From Methanobrevibacter olleyae (lineage in GTDB: Archaea > Methanobacteriota > Methanobacteria > Methanobacteriales > Methanobacteriaceae), in contig SUTG01000004.1 in the NCBI GenBank assembly GCA_015063035.1, positions 19,944 through 83,943 of the forward strand: 64,000 nucleotides of DNA. The letters run 5' to 3'. Position numbers and translations under genes: made by a program. A model generated the notes under the pieces. The model was not told where the DNA came from. It did no database searches and saw only the letters and a list, made by a program, of their open reading frames with translations. Every line of letters starts with the position of its first letter. Position 1 is the first letter of the stretch. Below, piece by piece: positions 36,566 to 45,039 of this stretch.

Positions 36566-36967
36566 GCTCGAATTTTAGATTTAATTTTTAAATTTAATTT
36601 TAGATTTAATTTTTAGATTTAAGTTTTAAATTTAATTTTAGATTTAATTTTTAGATTTTCAGTGTTTTGACTAGTTCAAAACACATCAAAATTTTTTTAT
36701 CATTCCATTGATGATAATTCTTTTTTTCTTTTTTAATTTATTTTACAATTTTATTTTACAATTTCATATTCTATTTTTACAATTTTTTGTCATGATTCTT
36801 TAATAATTTCATGCAAAACTTTATTAATGTAATTAAATAAAAGATATAATATTATTATAAATTAAGATTAAATTAGAGATTGATATAAAGATTAAAATTA
36901 AAGCTTAAATTAATCTTATTTCTAAAAAATTATTATTGATTAACTTTTATTTATGTAGGGATTTTCT
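36566..36967. other. Intergenic region between ftsZ and secE
   Basis: 402 bp without a gene. It opens with degenerate direct repeats of TTAGATTTAATTTTTAAATT (36573-36655), then a strong terminator-like hairpin (listed separately). The remainder is A/T with TATA-like stretches near 36835-36850 that may drive secE. Confidence 0.55.
36662..36684 (+). terminator. Intrinsic-style terminator after ftsZ
   Basis: A perfect 9-bp stem (GTGTTTTGA / TCAAAACAC) with a five-base loop lies 97 bp past the ftsZ stop codon, followed by ATCAAAATTTTTTTATC. It resembles a bacterial intrinsic terminator, which is not common in archaea, where T-runs alone usually suffice. Confidence 0.6.
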
Positions 36968-37147
36968 ATGAATATTAAGGAAACTACCAGTGATTTTATA
37001 AAACAAAGTAAAAGAGTATTAAAAGTAGCTAGAAAACCAGACCGTGAAGAATACTTTAATTTTTCCAAAGTTACTGCAATAGGTATTGCAATTATTGGAG
37101 TAATCGGTTTTGTAATTGTTTTATTAGGCCAATTATTAGGTTTATAA
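36968..37147 (+). CDS. secE: Protein translocase subunit SecE (Sec61 gamma)
   Basis: 59 aa with a basic, amphipathic N-terminal helix (VARKPDREEYFNFSKV) and one C-terminal membrane helix (about 37-58). This is the archaeal SecE/Sec61-gamma layout, which clamps SecY. The ARKPDREEY segment is typical. Its position between ftsZ and spt5 matches the conserved archaeal gene order. The ribosome-binding site is weak (TAGGGATT). No other SecY genes are here. Confidence 0.92.
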   Translation: MNIKETTSDFIKQSKRVLKVARKPDREEYFNFSKVTAIGIAIIGVIGFVIVLLGQLLGL

Positions 37148-37235
37148 GTTTAGATCTTTATTTCTTTTTGAATTTCAAAAACGTCTAAAATTTTTATAAG
37201 TTTTTATAAATTAATTAGCTATTTTTTAATCATTT

Positions 37236-37263
37236 TTTTAATGGCTGACTTCAGCTATTAAAA
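37236..37263 (+). terminator. Hairpin terminator candidate after secE
   Basis: A 12-bp stem with one G-T pair and loop ACTT, about 90 bp past the secE stop codon, followed by TTCTTATTTTTG and further T-runs. It could end the secE transcript before the separate spt5 promoter. Confidence 0.5.
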
Positions 37264-37556
37264 TTCTTATTTTTGTAATTTTTTTTCTTTAGAAAGTACA
37301 AAAATTGAAACATTTATATATTATAAATAATATACATATTCTTATTATATGAATCTAATTTTATTTATTTTACTTTAAAATTCATATTTTCTTAAATTTA
37401 AATTGTAGATTTCGGTCTATATATTATTTAATTTTGTTAGTTTTTTCAAAATTCAAATAATTGCTGCTGTTTTGTAATTTTACAAAAAATAGATTGGAAT
37501 TGAAAGAAAGTGCTTCTATATGAATATTTAAATTAAAGGAAATAATAAAATTTTAC

Positions 37557-37565
37557 TTTATATAA
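37557..37565 (+). promoter_or_regulatory. TATA box of spt5-rpl11
   Basis: TTTATATAA, 71 bp upstream of the spt5 ATG, is the best archaeal TATA match in this intergenic region; a start some 25 bp downstream leaves a leader near 45 nt. Confidence 0.55.
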
Positions 37566-37635
37566 CTATCAATTTAATCTATAAATTTATTATAAATTAT
37601 AAAAAATTATAAATATTAATTATAGGTGAATTTAA

Positions 37636-38127
37636 ATGGAAGATGATAAAAATTCCATATTTGCTCTTAAAACATCAGCAGGTCAAGAAAGAAATGTTGC
37701 AAGACTTTTAGCGATGAAAGCGGACAAGCCTGGAGTAGATATTAAATCAATCGTGGTGCCGGAATCATTAAAAGGTTATATTATAGTTGAATCTGCAACT
37801 AATCTTGATATGAAGAACCCTGATATGAAGGTTCGTCATTTAAGAGGTATTGTAGGTGCTAAAAAAGATGGAACTATAGATGCAAACAGTCAAATAACCT
37901 TGGAAGAAGTTAAAAAATTCTTGAAACCACAACCTATCATTTCTTCAATACAAAAAGGAAGTATTGTTGAACTTGTTTCAGGTCCTTTCAAAGGTGAAAA
38001 ATCTAAAGTTGTTCGTTTAGATGAATCTCGTGAAGAAGTAGTTCTCGAGTTAATTGAAGCAGCAGTTCCTATTCCTGTTACTGTTAAAGCTGATCAAATT
38101 AGAATTATTAAAAAGGAGGCTGACTAA
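37636..38127 (+). CDS. spt5: Transcription elongation factor Spt5
   Basis: 163 aa. NGN domain (about 8-95), starting [19 protein letters not shown], and a KOW domain (about 108-150) with [22 protein letters not shown]. Spt5 binds the RNA polymerase clamp with Spt4 and keeps elongation processive. Its stop codon overlaps the rpl11 start (TAATG), so the two are translationally coupled. GGTGAAT is upstream of the ATG. Confidence 0.95.
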   Translation: MEDDKNSIFALKTSAGQERNVARLLAMKADKPGVDIKSIVVPESLKGYIIVESATNLDMKNPDMKVRHLRGIVGAKKDGTIDANSQITLEEVKKFLKPQPIISSIQKGSIVELVSGPFKGEKSKVVRLDESREEVVLELIEAAVPIPVTVKADQIRIIKKEAD

Positions 38128-38609
38128 TGGCTAAAGATACAGTTGAAGTTCTTCTCGAAGGTGGAACAGCTACTCCTGGACCACCATTAGGCCCTGCAAT
38201 TGGACCTTTCGGTGTTAATATGATGCAAGTAGTTGAAGAGATCAATAAGAAAAGTGCTGATTTCGCTGGTATGAAAGTGCCTGTCATAATCACTATTGAC
38301 AGCAGCACCAAAGAATTTGAAATCGAAATTGGTACCCCTCCAACAACTGCACTTATTATGGATGAACTTAGCATTGAAAAAGGTGCTCATGAGCCTGGTG
38401 CTGAAGTTGCAGCAGATTTATCTGTAGAGCAAGCATTCAAGATTGCAAGAATGAAATTCGATTCATTACTTGCAAATGATTACAAGGCGGCAACCAAAGA
38501 AATTATGGGTACTTGTGTAAGTATGGGCATTACCGTTGATGGTAAAGATCCTAGAGATGCTCAAAAAGCAGTTGATGCTGGAGAGTACGATGATATTTTA
38601 GTAGAATAG
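38127..38609 (+). CDS. rpl11: 50S ribosomal protein L11 (uL11)
   Basis: 160 aa. [29 protein letters not shown] is the uL11 start, with the proline-rich factor-binding helix region (given here as the [12 protein letters not shown] part). It forms the base of the GTPase stalk. The preceding ribosome-binding site AAAAGGAGG lies inside the spt5 end. It is followed by a 378-bp gap before rpl1, so L1-L10-L12 have their own promoter. Confidence 0.95.
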   Translation: MAKDTVEVLLEGGTATPGPPLGPAIGPFGVNMMQVVEEINKKSADFAGMKVPVIITIDSSTKEFEIEIGTPPTTALIMDELSIEKGAHEPGAEVAADLSVEQAFKIARMKFDSLLANDYKAATKEIMGTCVSMGITVDGKDPRDAQKAVDAGEYDDILVE

Positions 38610-38987
38610 ATTAACTATTCTCCTAAGATACTTACTAATGCTTAAAATTTAATTAAAAATTTATGCTTAATATATTATTTATTTAAGTGATTAATTTGCA
38701 TGATTGAATTTAATTATAAATTAGATTATTAAAATTTATGTTTATAACTTTCTTAATCTATCTTCTTAATTTAATATCAACAGCTAATTATGATAAATAG
38801 ATAATATTTATTCACTTAAATGTAAATGATATTGGAATTGCATTGTCTTACTTGTTCTAGGATAATGTGGTTTCAATTGATATATTAAAAGGAATCTAAA
38901 GATTTTATAAATGCTTTTAAAAGATTTTATTTAATTTGAAGATTTCTCGTAAAAATTCCAAATGAACAAAGTTCATGGAGGATATAT
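38610..38987. promoter_or_regulatory. Promoter and leader of the rpl1-rpl10-rpl12 operon
   Basis: 378 bp without a gene. A TATA box TTTTATAAA at 38903-38911 lies 77 bp before the rpl1 ATG. A small hairpin ATGAAC-AAA-GTTCAT at 38962-38976 directly abuts the GGAGG ribosome-binding site at 38977-38981; folding there could affect ribosome access and stacks next to the L1 site just inside the coding region. Confidence 0.6.
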
Positions 38988-39626
38988 ATGACACAAGAGA
39001 TTATTGATGCGGTGAAGGAGGCAAAAGAACAAGCTAAGCCGAGAAACTTCACTCAATCCATTGATGTTATCATTAACCTCAAGGATTTAGATGTCAGAAA
39101 ACCAGAAAACAGATTTAGCGAAGAAGTAGCTCTTCCTAATGGCCGTGGCAAAGAGATTAAAATCGGAGTCATCGCTGATGGGGAATTAGCTCTTGCTGCT
39201 AAAAATGCTGGTGTAGATGTCGTGATTTCCAAAGAAGATTTACAAGAATTTGGTAAAGACATTAAAGCTGCTAAAAAAGTAGTCAATTCTGTCGATTCAT
39301 TTATTGCACAAGCAGATATGATGCCACTTGTAGGTAGATTCTTAGGTCGTATTTTAGGACCTCGTAACAAAATGCCTAAACCAGTGCCAGCTAGTGCAAG
39401 AATTGAACCATTGCTTGAAAGAACTCAAGCTACCATTAAAGTAGGGGTTAAACAACAACCTTCTATTCAAATCTTAGTTGGAACTCAAGATATGGATGAC
39501 GAGAAGTTAGCTGAAAATATTGAAGCTGTTCTTGCAGTATTAGACCGCAATTTAGAAAAAGGAAGAAACCAAATAAAATCCATGTATATTAAAGCGACAA
39601 TGGGTTCAGTAGTGAGGGTGATCTAA
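38988..39626 (+). CDS. rpl1: 50S ribosomal protein L1 (uL1)
   Basis: 212 aa. The start and the segments [17 protein letters not shown] and [11 protein letters not shown] are typical of archaeal uL1, which forms the L1 stalk near the E site. In Methanococcus the protein also represses translation of its own operon by binding its mRNA; the matching RNA element occurs at 39012-39052 here. It is followed by rpl10 one base past the stop codon. Confidence 0.95.
   Translation: MTQEIIDAVKEAKEQAKPRNFTQSIDVIINLKDLDVRKPENRFSEEVALPNGRGKEIKIGVIADGELALAAKNAGVDVVISKEDLQEFGKDIKAAKKVVNSVDSFIAQADMMPLVGRFLGRILGPRNKMPKPVPASARIEPLLERTQATIKVGVKQQPSIQILVGTQDMDDEKLAENIEAVLAVLDRNLEKGRNQIKSMYIKATMGSVVRVI
39012..39052 (+). 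promoter_or_regulatory. Ribosomal protein L1 autoregulatory mRNA element
   Basis: Within codons 9-22 of rpl1: outer stem GTGAAG/CTTCAC, asymmetric loop (GA opposite GAGAAA), then inner stem GGC/GCC closed by an A-rich loop. This secondary structure and the conserved bases GUGAAGGAGGC and AAGCCGAGAAACUUCAC agree, as I recall it, with the L1-binding site in Methanococcus L1 mRNA, itself a mimic of the 23S rRNA site. Free L1 would bind here and block translation of L1-L10-L12. Confidence 0.8.
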
Positions 39627-39627
39627 G

Positions 39628-40635
39628 ATGGCTCACGTTGCTGAATGGAAAAAAGAAGAAGTTAATGAACTTAAAGGATTAATTGAATCTGCAGAAGTTG
39701 TAGGTGTTGTTAACTTATTAAACATTCCTGCTAGACAATTGCAAGAAATGAGAAAAACTCTTGCAGGAAAAGCAACTATCAGATTATCTAAAATTAACCT
39801 TATGAAATTAGCTTTAGAAGATTGTGATAATGAGAAAGCTAACATTACTGGGCTTTCTGATTTTATGGAAGGTCAACCTGCACTTGTATGTACTGACATG
39901 AATCCTTTCAGATTGTACAAAATATTAGAAGACAGTAAAACATCTGCTCCTGCAAAAGCTGGCGCAACTGCTCCTGATGATATTGTTGTACCTGCTGGAG
40001 ACACTGGATTCCCACCAGGTCCGTTCCTTGGTGACTTACAACAAATAGGTGTACCTGCTAAAATCGACAAAGGAAAAATTGTAGTTTCTAAAGATACTGT
40101 TGTAGTAAAAGCTGGAGAAGAAGTTTCTAAACAAGTAGCAGCTGCTTTAACCAGAATGGATATCAAACCTATGGAAGTAGGTATGGATCTTAAGGCTGTA
40201 TATGAAGAAGGCTCTATCTTTAAAGCAGACGTATTAGCTATTGATGAAGAAGAAACTATTGCAGATATTCAAACTGCATTTACTAAAGCATTTAACTTAT
40301 CTGTATTTAGTGCTTTCCCAACTAGCCAAACTATTTCAACTATTATCAGTACTGCTCATACCAAAGCATACAATGTTGCTATTGAAGCGGCTATTCCTAC
40401 AGACAAAACTTCTGATATGTTAATTGCACTTGCAAACGCTAAGATGTTAGCATTAGCTGGTGAATTATCTTCTGACGCTATCGATGAAGAAATTGCTAAT
40501 AAATTAGCAAATGTTGCAGTAGCAGCAGCTCCTGTCGTTGAAGAAGCAGCAGAAGAAGAGGAAGAAGAGCCTGAGGAAGAAGAAGATAAAAGTGAAGAAA
40601 CTGCAGCACTTGGATTAGGTGCTTTGTTCGGTTAG
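39628..40635 (+). CDS. rpl10: 50S ribosomal protein L10 (uL10, acidic P0)
   Basis: 335 aa, archaeal P0 length. The N-terminal rRNA-binding domain has [18 protein letters not shown]; helical L12-binding segments follow, and the C-terminal tail is an acidic [15 protein letters not shown] stretch ending in the shared GLGALFG peptide that contacts elongation factors. GAGGGTGATC overlaps the rpl1 end. Coupled translation with rpl1 and rpl12 is likely. Confidence 0.95.
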   Translation: MAHVAEWKKEEVNELKGLIESAEVVGVVNLLNIPARQLQEMRKTLAGKATIRLSKINLMKLALEDCDNEKANITGLSDFMEGQPALVCTDMNPFRLYKILEDSKTSAPAKAGATAPDDIVVPAGDTGFPPGPFLGDLQQIGVPAKIDKGKIVVSKDTVVVKAGEEVSKQVAAALTRMDIKPMEVGMDLKAVYEEGSIFKADVLAIDEEETIADIQTAFTKAFNLSVFSAFPTSQTISTIISTAHTKAYNVAIEAAIPTDKTSDMLIALANAKMLALAGELSSDAIDEEIANKLANVAVAAAPVVEEAAEEEEEEPEEEEDKSEETAALGLGALFG

Positions 40636-40746
40636 ATAAAATTTAAAATTTATACTTTTTAATTTAAAACACAAGATTCAATATAAAAAAATAATATGTA
40701 TTGGATTTTTAAAAAATAAATTATTATAACAAAAAACGGTGATAAC

Positions 40747-41055
40747 ATGGAATATATTTATGCGGCAATGATTTTGCACACCACAGAACAAGATATTAAT
40801 GAAGAAAATGTAACTAAAATCTTAGAAGCAGCTGGCGATGATGTAGATGAATCCAGAGTAAAAGCTTTAATCGCAGCATTAGAAGATGTTGATATTGAAG
40901 AAGCTATGGAAACTACCGCTATGGCAGCAGCTCCTGCAGCAGCTCCTGCAGCTGAAGCAGCAGCAGAAGAAGAGGAAGAAGAAGAGGAAGAAGAAGAAGA
41001 CGAAGAACAAGCAGCTGCAGCAGCAACCGCTGGTTTAGGTGCTTTATTCGGATAG
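40747..41055 (+). CDS. rpl12: 50S ribosomal protein L12 (P1-type)
   Basis: 102 aa. N-terminal dimerisation domain ([30 protein letters not shown]), an Ala-rich hinge, a run of over ten Glu residues and the conserved end GLGALFG shared with L10. It is the multi-copy stalk protein. GGTGATAAC precedes the ATG; a 111-bp spacer from rpl10 may hold a second promoter to raise its dose. Confidence 0.95.
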   Translation: MEYIYAAMILHTTEQDINEENVTKILEAAGDDVDESRVKALIAALEDVDIEEAMETTAMAAAPAAAPAAEAAAEEEEEEEEEEEDEEQAAAAATAGLGALFG

Positions 41056-41298
41056 ATTCTTTTCTATCCTTTATTTTTTCTTTTTTTTAAACAATTTTTA
41101 ATGTTCGTATTTTTTCAAACTTTTTTAAACAATCAATCTGATCTTTCCTATTTTTTGAAAATATCTAATTTTCCATTATTTCTCAATTTTAACTATTTTT
41201 GTATAGCTATTTTTCAATTCTTTTTTTTAAAATTACAAAGTAAAGGTATATATAAAATTATTTATATATTTAAAATTAATAAGAAATGAGGTAAAATT

Positions 41299-42561
41299 AT
41301 GAAATTAAATTTAAAAAAGGTTGCCCTAATCTTTTCATTATTTTTTATTTTATTAATTTCTTCAGCTCTTGTGTGTGCTGAGGAGTTGGAATCATCAGAT
41401 TCTGTGTCTGATGGGGTAGATTATCAAGTTTCAGGAGTGGAGACTAAGTCTAATCCCTCTGCTGTTGATGATGGGCATTCTGAGCCATATCCTGTTTCAG
41501 GCAATGTAATCACTTCTGAAAATGATGTTAATGCTGTTCATCATTCGGAGGCTATTGGCCAAAATGGTGAAGCAATATCCTATGTAGGGGATTGTAATGG
41601 TAATGTTGTTGAAAACAATGTTTTCTTAACTGACTCTAACATTAATGATGGCTCCGATAATCTTAAAGCAGTGGCTGATGTCAATTATTCAATTTCTGTA
41701 AAAAATATTTCCGCTACTGAAAATACAAATGTAACAATAATAGCCAATGTAAAAAATTATGATACCCCTGTAGAATTTGGTTATGTGTTATTTAGCTTAT
41801 GGGATGATGATGGTAATGATATTGGGGAACTTGTTCCAGTTGAAAATGGTCAAGCAGTTTTAAAAACCAAATTGCCTTCAATTCCCAAGACTTCTGCAAC
41901 AAATTGGCTATGTGGTGCTGATTTTTATGATGAAAATTATAACTATCTAGTTGGCACTACCTTTTTAACCCAAATAAAGAAAGCTGTTAACCCAACACAA
42001 ATCTTAGTTAGCAACATTATAGGCAAAATGGGTAAAAAGGTTACTCTTGTCGCTAAAGTTTATGATGAGGATGGTCTTTTGGTCACTGGAGGCAAGGTTA
42101 CCTTCACTGTCAATGGAAAATCATACACTGTTGATGTAAAGAATGGTAAGGCATCAAAAACCATCACTTCTCCTTTTGTAGGCATTTATACTGTCAAAGT
42201 GAATTATAAAGGTGTTGGAGCTTATAAAGCTAGCAGTGCCAAGTTTAAATTAGGGTCTGATTTAAAGATTAAATTTGCTTACTACAAAACTTTAGTTGTT
42301 AAAAAAGGAGCTAAGAAGTATTATAAAATTACTTTAACTAACTATTATACTAAAAAACCATTAAAAAGCTTTAAAATTAAATTTAAAGTAAAAATAAATA
42401 AGAAAACATGGAAAACTTACACTTTAAAATCCAACTCCAAAGGGATAATTAAATGGTCTACAAAAAAATTATCTGTTGGAACACATAATGTTAAGATCTG
42501 TTCTGCTTACAAGTATTTCAGCACTAATTTAAAAGGAAAAATAGTTGTTAAAAGGAAATAG
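41299..42561 (+). CDS. Secreted adhesin-like protein with Ig-like domains
   Basis: 420 aa. A signal peptide of about 27 residues (KKVALIFSLFFILLISSALV, cut near CAEE), a Ser/Asn/Asp-rich region (30-130), and Ig-like beta-sandwich domains (about 130-230 and 230-320, with KVTFTVNGKSYTVDVKNGKA). A lysine- and tyrosine-rich C-terminal module (about 320-420) is related to the second secreted protein at 53593. It lacks an obvious C-terminal membrane anchor or pseudomurein-binding repeat. Likely a surface adhesin-like protein; ligand unknown. ATGAGGTAAA precedes the ATG; a TATATATAAA box is at about 41247-41256. Confidence 0.75.
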   Translation: MKLNLKKVALIFSLFFILLISSALVCAEELESSDSVSDGVDYQVSGVETKSNPSAVDDGHSEPYPVSGNVITSENDVNAVHHSEAIGQNGEAISYVGDCNGNVVENNVFLTDSNINDGSDNLKAVADVNYSISVKNISATENTNVTIIANVKNYDTPVEFGYVLFSLWDDDGNDIGELVPVENGQAVLKTKLPSIPKTSATNWLCGADFYDENYNYLVGTTFLTQIKKAVNPTQILVSNIIGKMGKKVTLVAKVYDEDGLLVTGGKVTFTVNGKSYTVDVKNGKASKTITSPFVGIYTVKVNYKGVGAYKASSAKFKLGSDLKIKFAYYKTLVVKKGAKKYYKITLTNYYTKKPLKSFKIKFKVKINKKTWKTYTLKSNSKGIIKWSTKKLSVGTHNVKICSAYKYFSTNLKGKIVVKRK

Positions 42562-42845
42562 ATTTTAAAATTCATTTCCTCTTTTCCTATTTTTGTCTAA
42601 TTTTCATGTATTTTTTCTTTTTATTATTTTTTTCTATTATCTTTTTCTATTATTTTTTTAATATTTTTTTTAATATTCTTTTTTATTATTCTTTTTTATT
42701 ATTCTTTTTTATTATTCTTTTTTTATTATTCTTTTTTCATTATTTCTCATTCCCTCAATTTTAACTATTTTCGAAGAGCTATTTTTCAAAATCTATATAT
42801 GCTTATTTTAATAAAGTATTACTTAGTAAATAGGGAGGTGTAATT

Positions 42846-43547
42846 GTGGTATTTTGTCCAAATTGTGGGGCTGAAAATGCAGATTCCGCAAAGTTCTGTA
42901 AGCAATGCGGTCAGGCATTAGGTGCAAATCGTCCAATAAAAGACAATTATGTAAATACTGGAATTGATCCATCTGAAAAGGTAAACGGCAATTCAAATTT
43001 AAGTTCCAACAATAATTCAAATTCCAAATCAGATAATAAAAACTTAATAATAATCTGTTTAACCATTGTTATCTGTGCACTTTTAATTGCAGGTGCTATG
43101 GTAATGTTTTCAAACAGCAATGCCAATGATGATTCTGATGCTCTTTCAGATTCCGCATCATTGAATTCAGGGTCTGTTGATAATGCTTCTGATATGGAAA
43201 CAAGCACTCAAGCTACTCAAGAGTCTTATCCAACTATCCAAAGCGGTAGCTTCTCAACAGGAAGTTCGGCGTCAGATAAGACATATTGTACTGTTTATGT
43301 AGGATCTGAGCATGCTGGAGAAAAAGTGAAAATAAGCGTATTGTACAGTTATAATGGATATGCATTGAATCAAGGAAAAGTTGTTCCTAAAACCGTAAGC
43401 AGTGACGGTTATGTAAAAGTTGCAAGTGCAAGTGCATTGGATTACTACCCTGATGATGCGTATATTACTTTATATGACAATGACGGAAATGTTTTAGATA
43501 CAAAAGAAATCTATTTGAATACAAATAGCGGAAAACAAACATTTTAA
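42846..43547 (+). CDS. Zinc-ribbon membrane protein with extracellular domain
   Basis: 233 aa from a GTG start after GGGAGGTG. Residues 1-25 are a zinc ribbon (CPNCGAENADSAKFCKQCG), followed by a Ser/Asn-rich linker, one membrane helix (about 60-82) and an outside region with a second Ser-rich linker and an about 90-residue beta-rich domain. The ribbon is cytoplasmic. Function is unknown; such proteins may sense or scaffold. The next gene, 19 bp away, has the same ribbon. Confidence 0.7.
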   Translation: MVFCPNCGAENADSAKFCKQCGQALGANRPIKDNYVNTGIDPSEKVNGNSNLSSNNNSNSKSDNKNLIIICLTIVICALLIAGAMVMFSNSNANDDSDALSDSASLNSGSVDNASDMETSTQATQESYPTIQSGSFSTGSSASDKTYCTVYVGSEHAGEKVKISVLYSYNGYALNQGKVVPKTVSSDGYVKVASASALDYYPDDAYITLYDNDGNVLDTKEIYLNTNSGKQTF

Positions 43548-43566
43548 TTGAGTTTAGAGGAAAAAT

Positions 43567-43941
43567 ATGAAATGTCCAATTTGCGGATGCGAGAATCCGG
43601 ATGATTATAAGTTTTGTCATGATTGTGGAAGTCCTTTGAACTTTACAGAATCAATTGATGACTTAACTGATGAGTTGAATAATTTAGATGATTTTCCATC
43701 TTTAGACAGCAAAAAGCTGATTATAATAGGCTATATAATAGCTGTTCTATTCGGTTGGGGAAGCTTTATTCTCAGTTTCTTCCTTGGGTCATATGGATTT
43801 GTCGGATTCATTGGACTATTTTTCCCAGGATTCATGTTGAATAGCAAGGATTCTAATATTAGAAAGCATGCATACATCCAATTGGCAATAATGCTAATTG
43901 GAATTATTTGCACAGTCATGTTTTTATTTAGATTATTTTAA
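43567..43941 (+). CDS. Zinc-ribbon membrane protein
   Basis: 124 aa. A zinc ribbon (CPICGCENPDDYKFCHDCG) lies at the N terminus, then an acidic linker and two or three membrane helices (about 55-75, 78-98, 105-124). Close to the previous gene and in one transcript with it and the next. Function unknown. Confidence 0.7.
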   Translation: MKCPICGCENPDDYKFCHDCGSPLNFTESIDDLTDELNNLDDFPSLDSKKLIIIGYIIAVLFGWGSFILSFFLGSYGFVGFIGLFFPGFMLNSKDSNIRKHAYIQLAIMLIGIICTVMFLFRLF

Positions 43942-43953
43942 GAACCGATTCAT

Positions 43954-44673
43954 ATGAATAAAAAAATTAAAATAGCATTGTATATTATCCTAGCTTCAAT
44001 CATATTTCTTGGATGTTTTAGCATATGGTATGTAAATAATTATTCTCATGCAGACCCAAGTGTAAATGCCTACTTAAATGGAACAGAGAATGTATCGGTT
44101 GAAAAAGTGGAAAAGGGATTGTTTTTGGATGGCCCTGGAGATGATAAGGCATTGATCTTTTATCCAGGTGCTAAAATCGAATACATATCTTATCTTCCTT
44201 TGTTTATGGATTTGGCGAATGATGGGGTGGATTGCTTTATAGTGGAAATGCCTGGTAATTTAGCATTCTTAGGTAGTAACAGCGCCGATTCAATCATAGA
44301 TGGAGGCAATTATTCTTATGATGGATGGTACCTTTCTGGACATTCCTTAGGTGGAGTAATGGCTTCTTCCTATGCAGTTACACATAAAGATGAAATCAAT
44401 GGTTTGATACTTCTTGCAGCTTATCCTGTAGAAGATTTGGGAAATATGCCTGTTCTGTCAATCTATGGCTCCAATGATGAAACATTGAATAAGGAAACAT
44501 ATGATGAATCCAAAAGATTAATGGGCCAAAATCTAACAGAATATGTAATCAATGGTGGAAATCATGCTCAATTTGGGTCCTATGGCAATCAATCTGGTGA
44601 TGGGATAGCAACTATCTCTCCAGAAAATCAAAGAGACCAAACTGAAAAGGCAATCTTGGAATTTATTAATTAA
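43954..44673 (+). CDS. Membrane-anchored alpha/beta hydrolase
   Basis: 239 aa. One N-terminal membrane helix (about 7-26), then an alpha/beta-hydrolase domain with nucleophile elbow GHSLGG, the acid in YGSNDET and the His in NGGNHAQFG. The active domain is probably outside the cell. It resembles dienelactone-hydrolase-type enzymes. Substrate unknown. It starts 12 bp after the zinc-ribbon gene, so probably the same transcript, but the ribosome-binding site is poor. Confidence 0.8.
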   Translation: MNKKIKIALYIILASIIFLGCFSIWYVNNYSHADPSVNAYLNGTENVSVEKVEKGLFLDGPGDDKALIFYPGAKIEYISYLPLFMDLANDGVDCFIVEMPGNLAFLGSNSADSIIDGGNYSYDGWYLSGHSLGGVMASSYAVTHKDEINGLILLAAYPVEDLGNMPVLSIYGSNDETLNKETYDESKRLMGQNLTEYVINGGNHAQFGSYGNQSGDGIATISPENQRDQTEKAILEFIN

Positions 44674-45039
44674 TTTTTTATTAATTTATTTTTTATTAAT
44701 TAATTTTTTATTAATTTATTTTTCTTTCTTTTTTAATTTTTTTTAATTTTTTCCATGTTTTGTTTTTGAATATGTTTTTTATTTACTTTTTTTAATTTTT
44801 CATTAACTTCTTTTTAATTATTTTTTATTTTTTTAATAATTCATATTTAATTTTCTTTTTTTAACAATTTCATATTTAATTTTATATTTTTATACAAACT
44901 ATTTAATAGATTAAAAACATATATAATTTCATTATGAAATAAATATTCAACTATTTATTAAACTAATACAATTATTAATGCAATTTACTTATCAAAACAG
45001 AAAAATATTTTTTAAAAACAACTATTAAAACTGATTATT
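44674..45039. other. T-rich intergenic region upstream of alaS
   Basis: 366 bp with no gene. It begins with a direct repeat of a 30-bp unit starting TAATTTTTTATTAATTTATT at about 44672-44725, then other T-runs that likely end the upstream transcript. TATA-like ATATATAATTTC lies near 44918. Confidence 0.55.

Larger units (their letters stand above)
37148..37635. other. Intergenic region between secE and spt5
   Basis: 488 bp without a gene, unusual because secE and spt5 are normally tightly linked. It has a 12-bp-stem hairpin at 37236-37263 (core AATGGCTGA / TCAGCTATT) followed by T-rich sequence, a second dyad TTTTGTAA-TT-TTACAAAA at 37470-37487, and an own TATA box for spt5 at 37557-37565. 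Confidence 0.6.
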
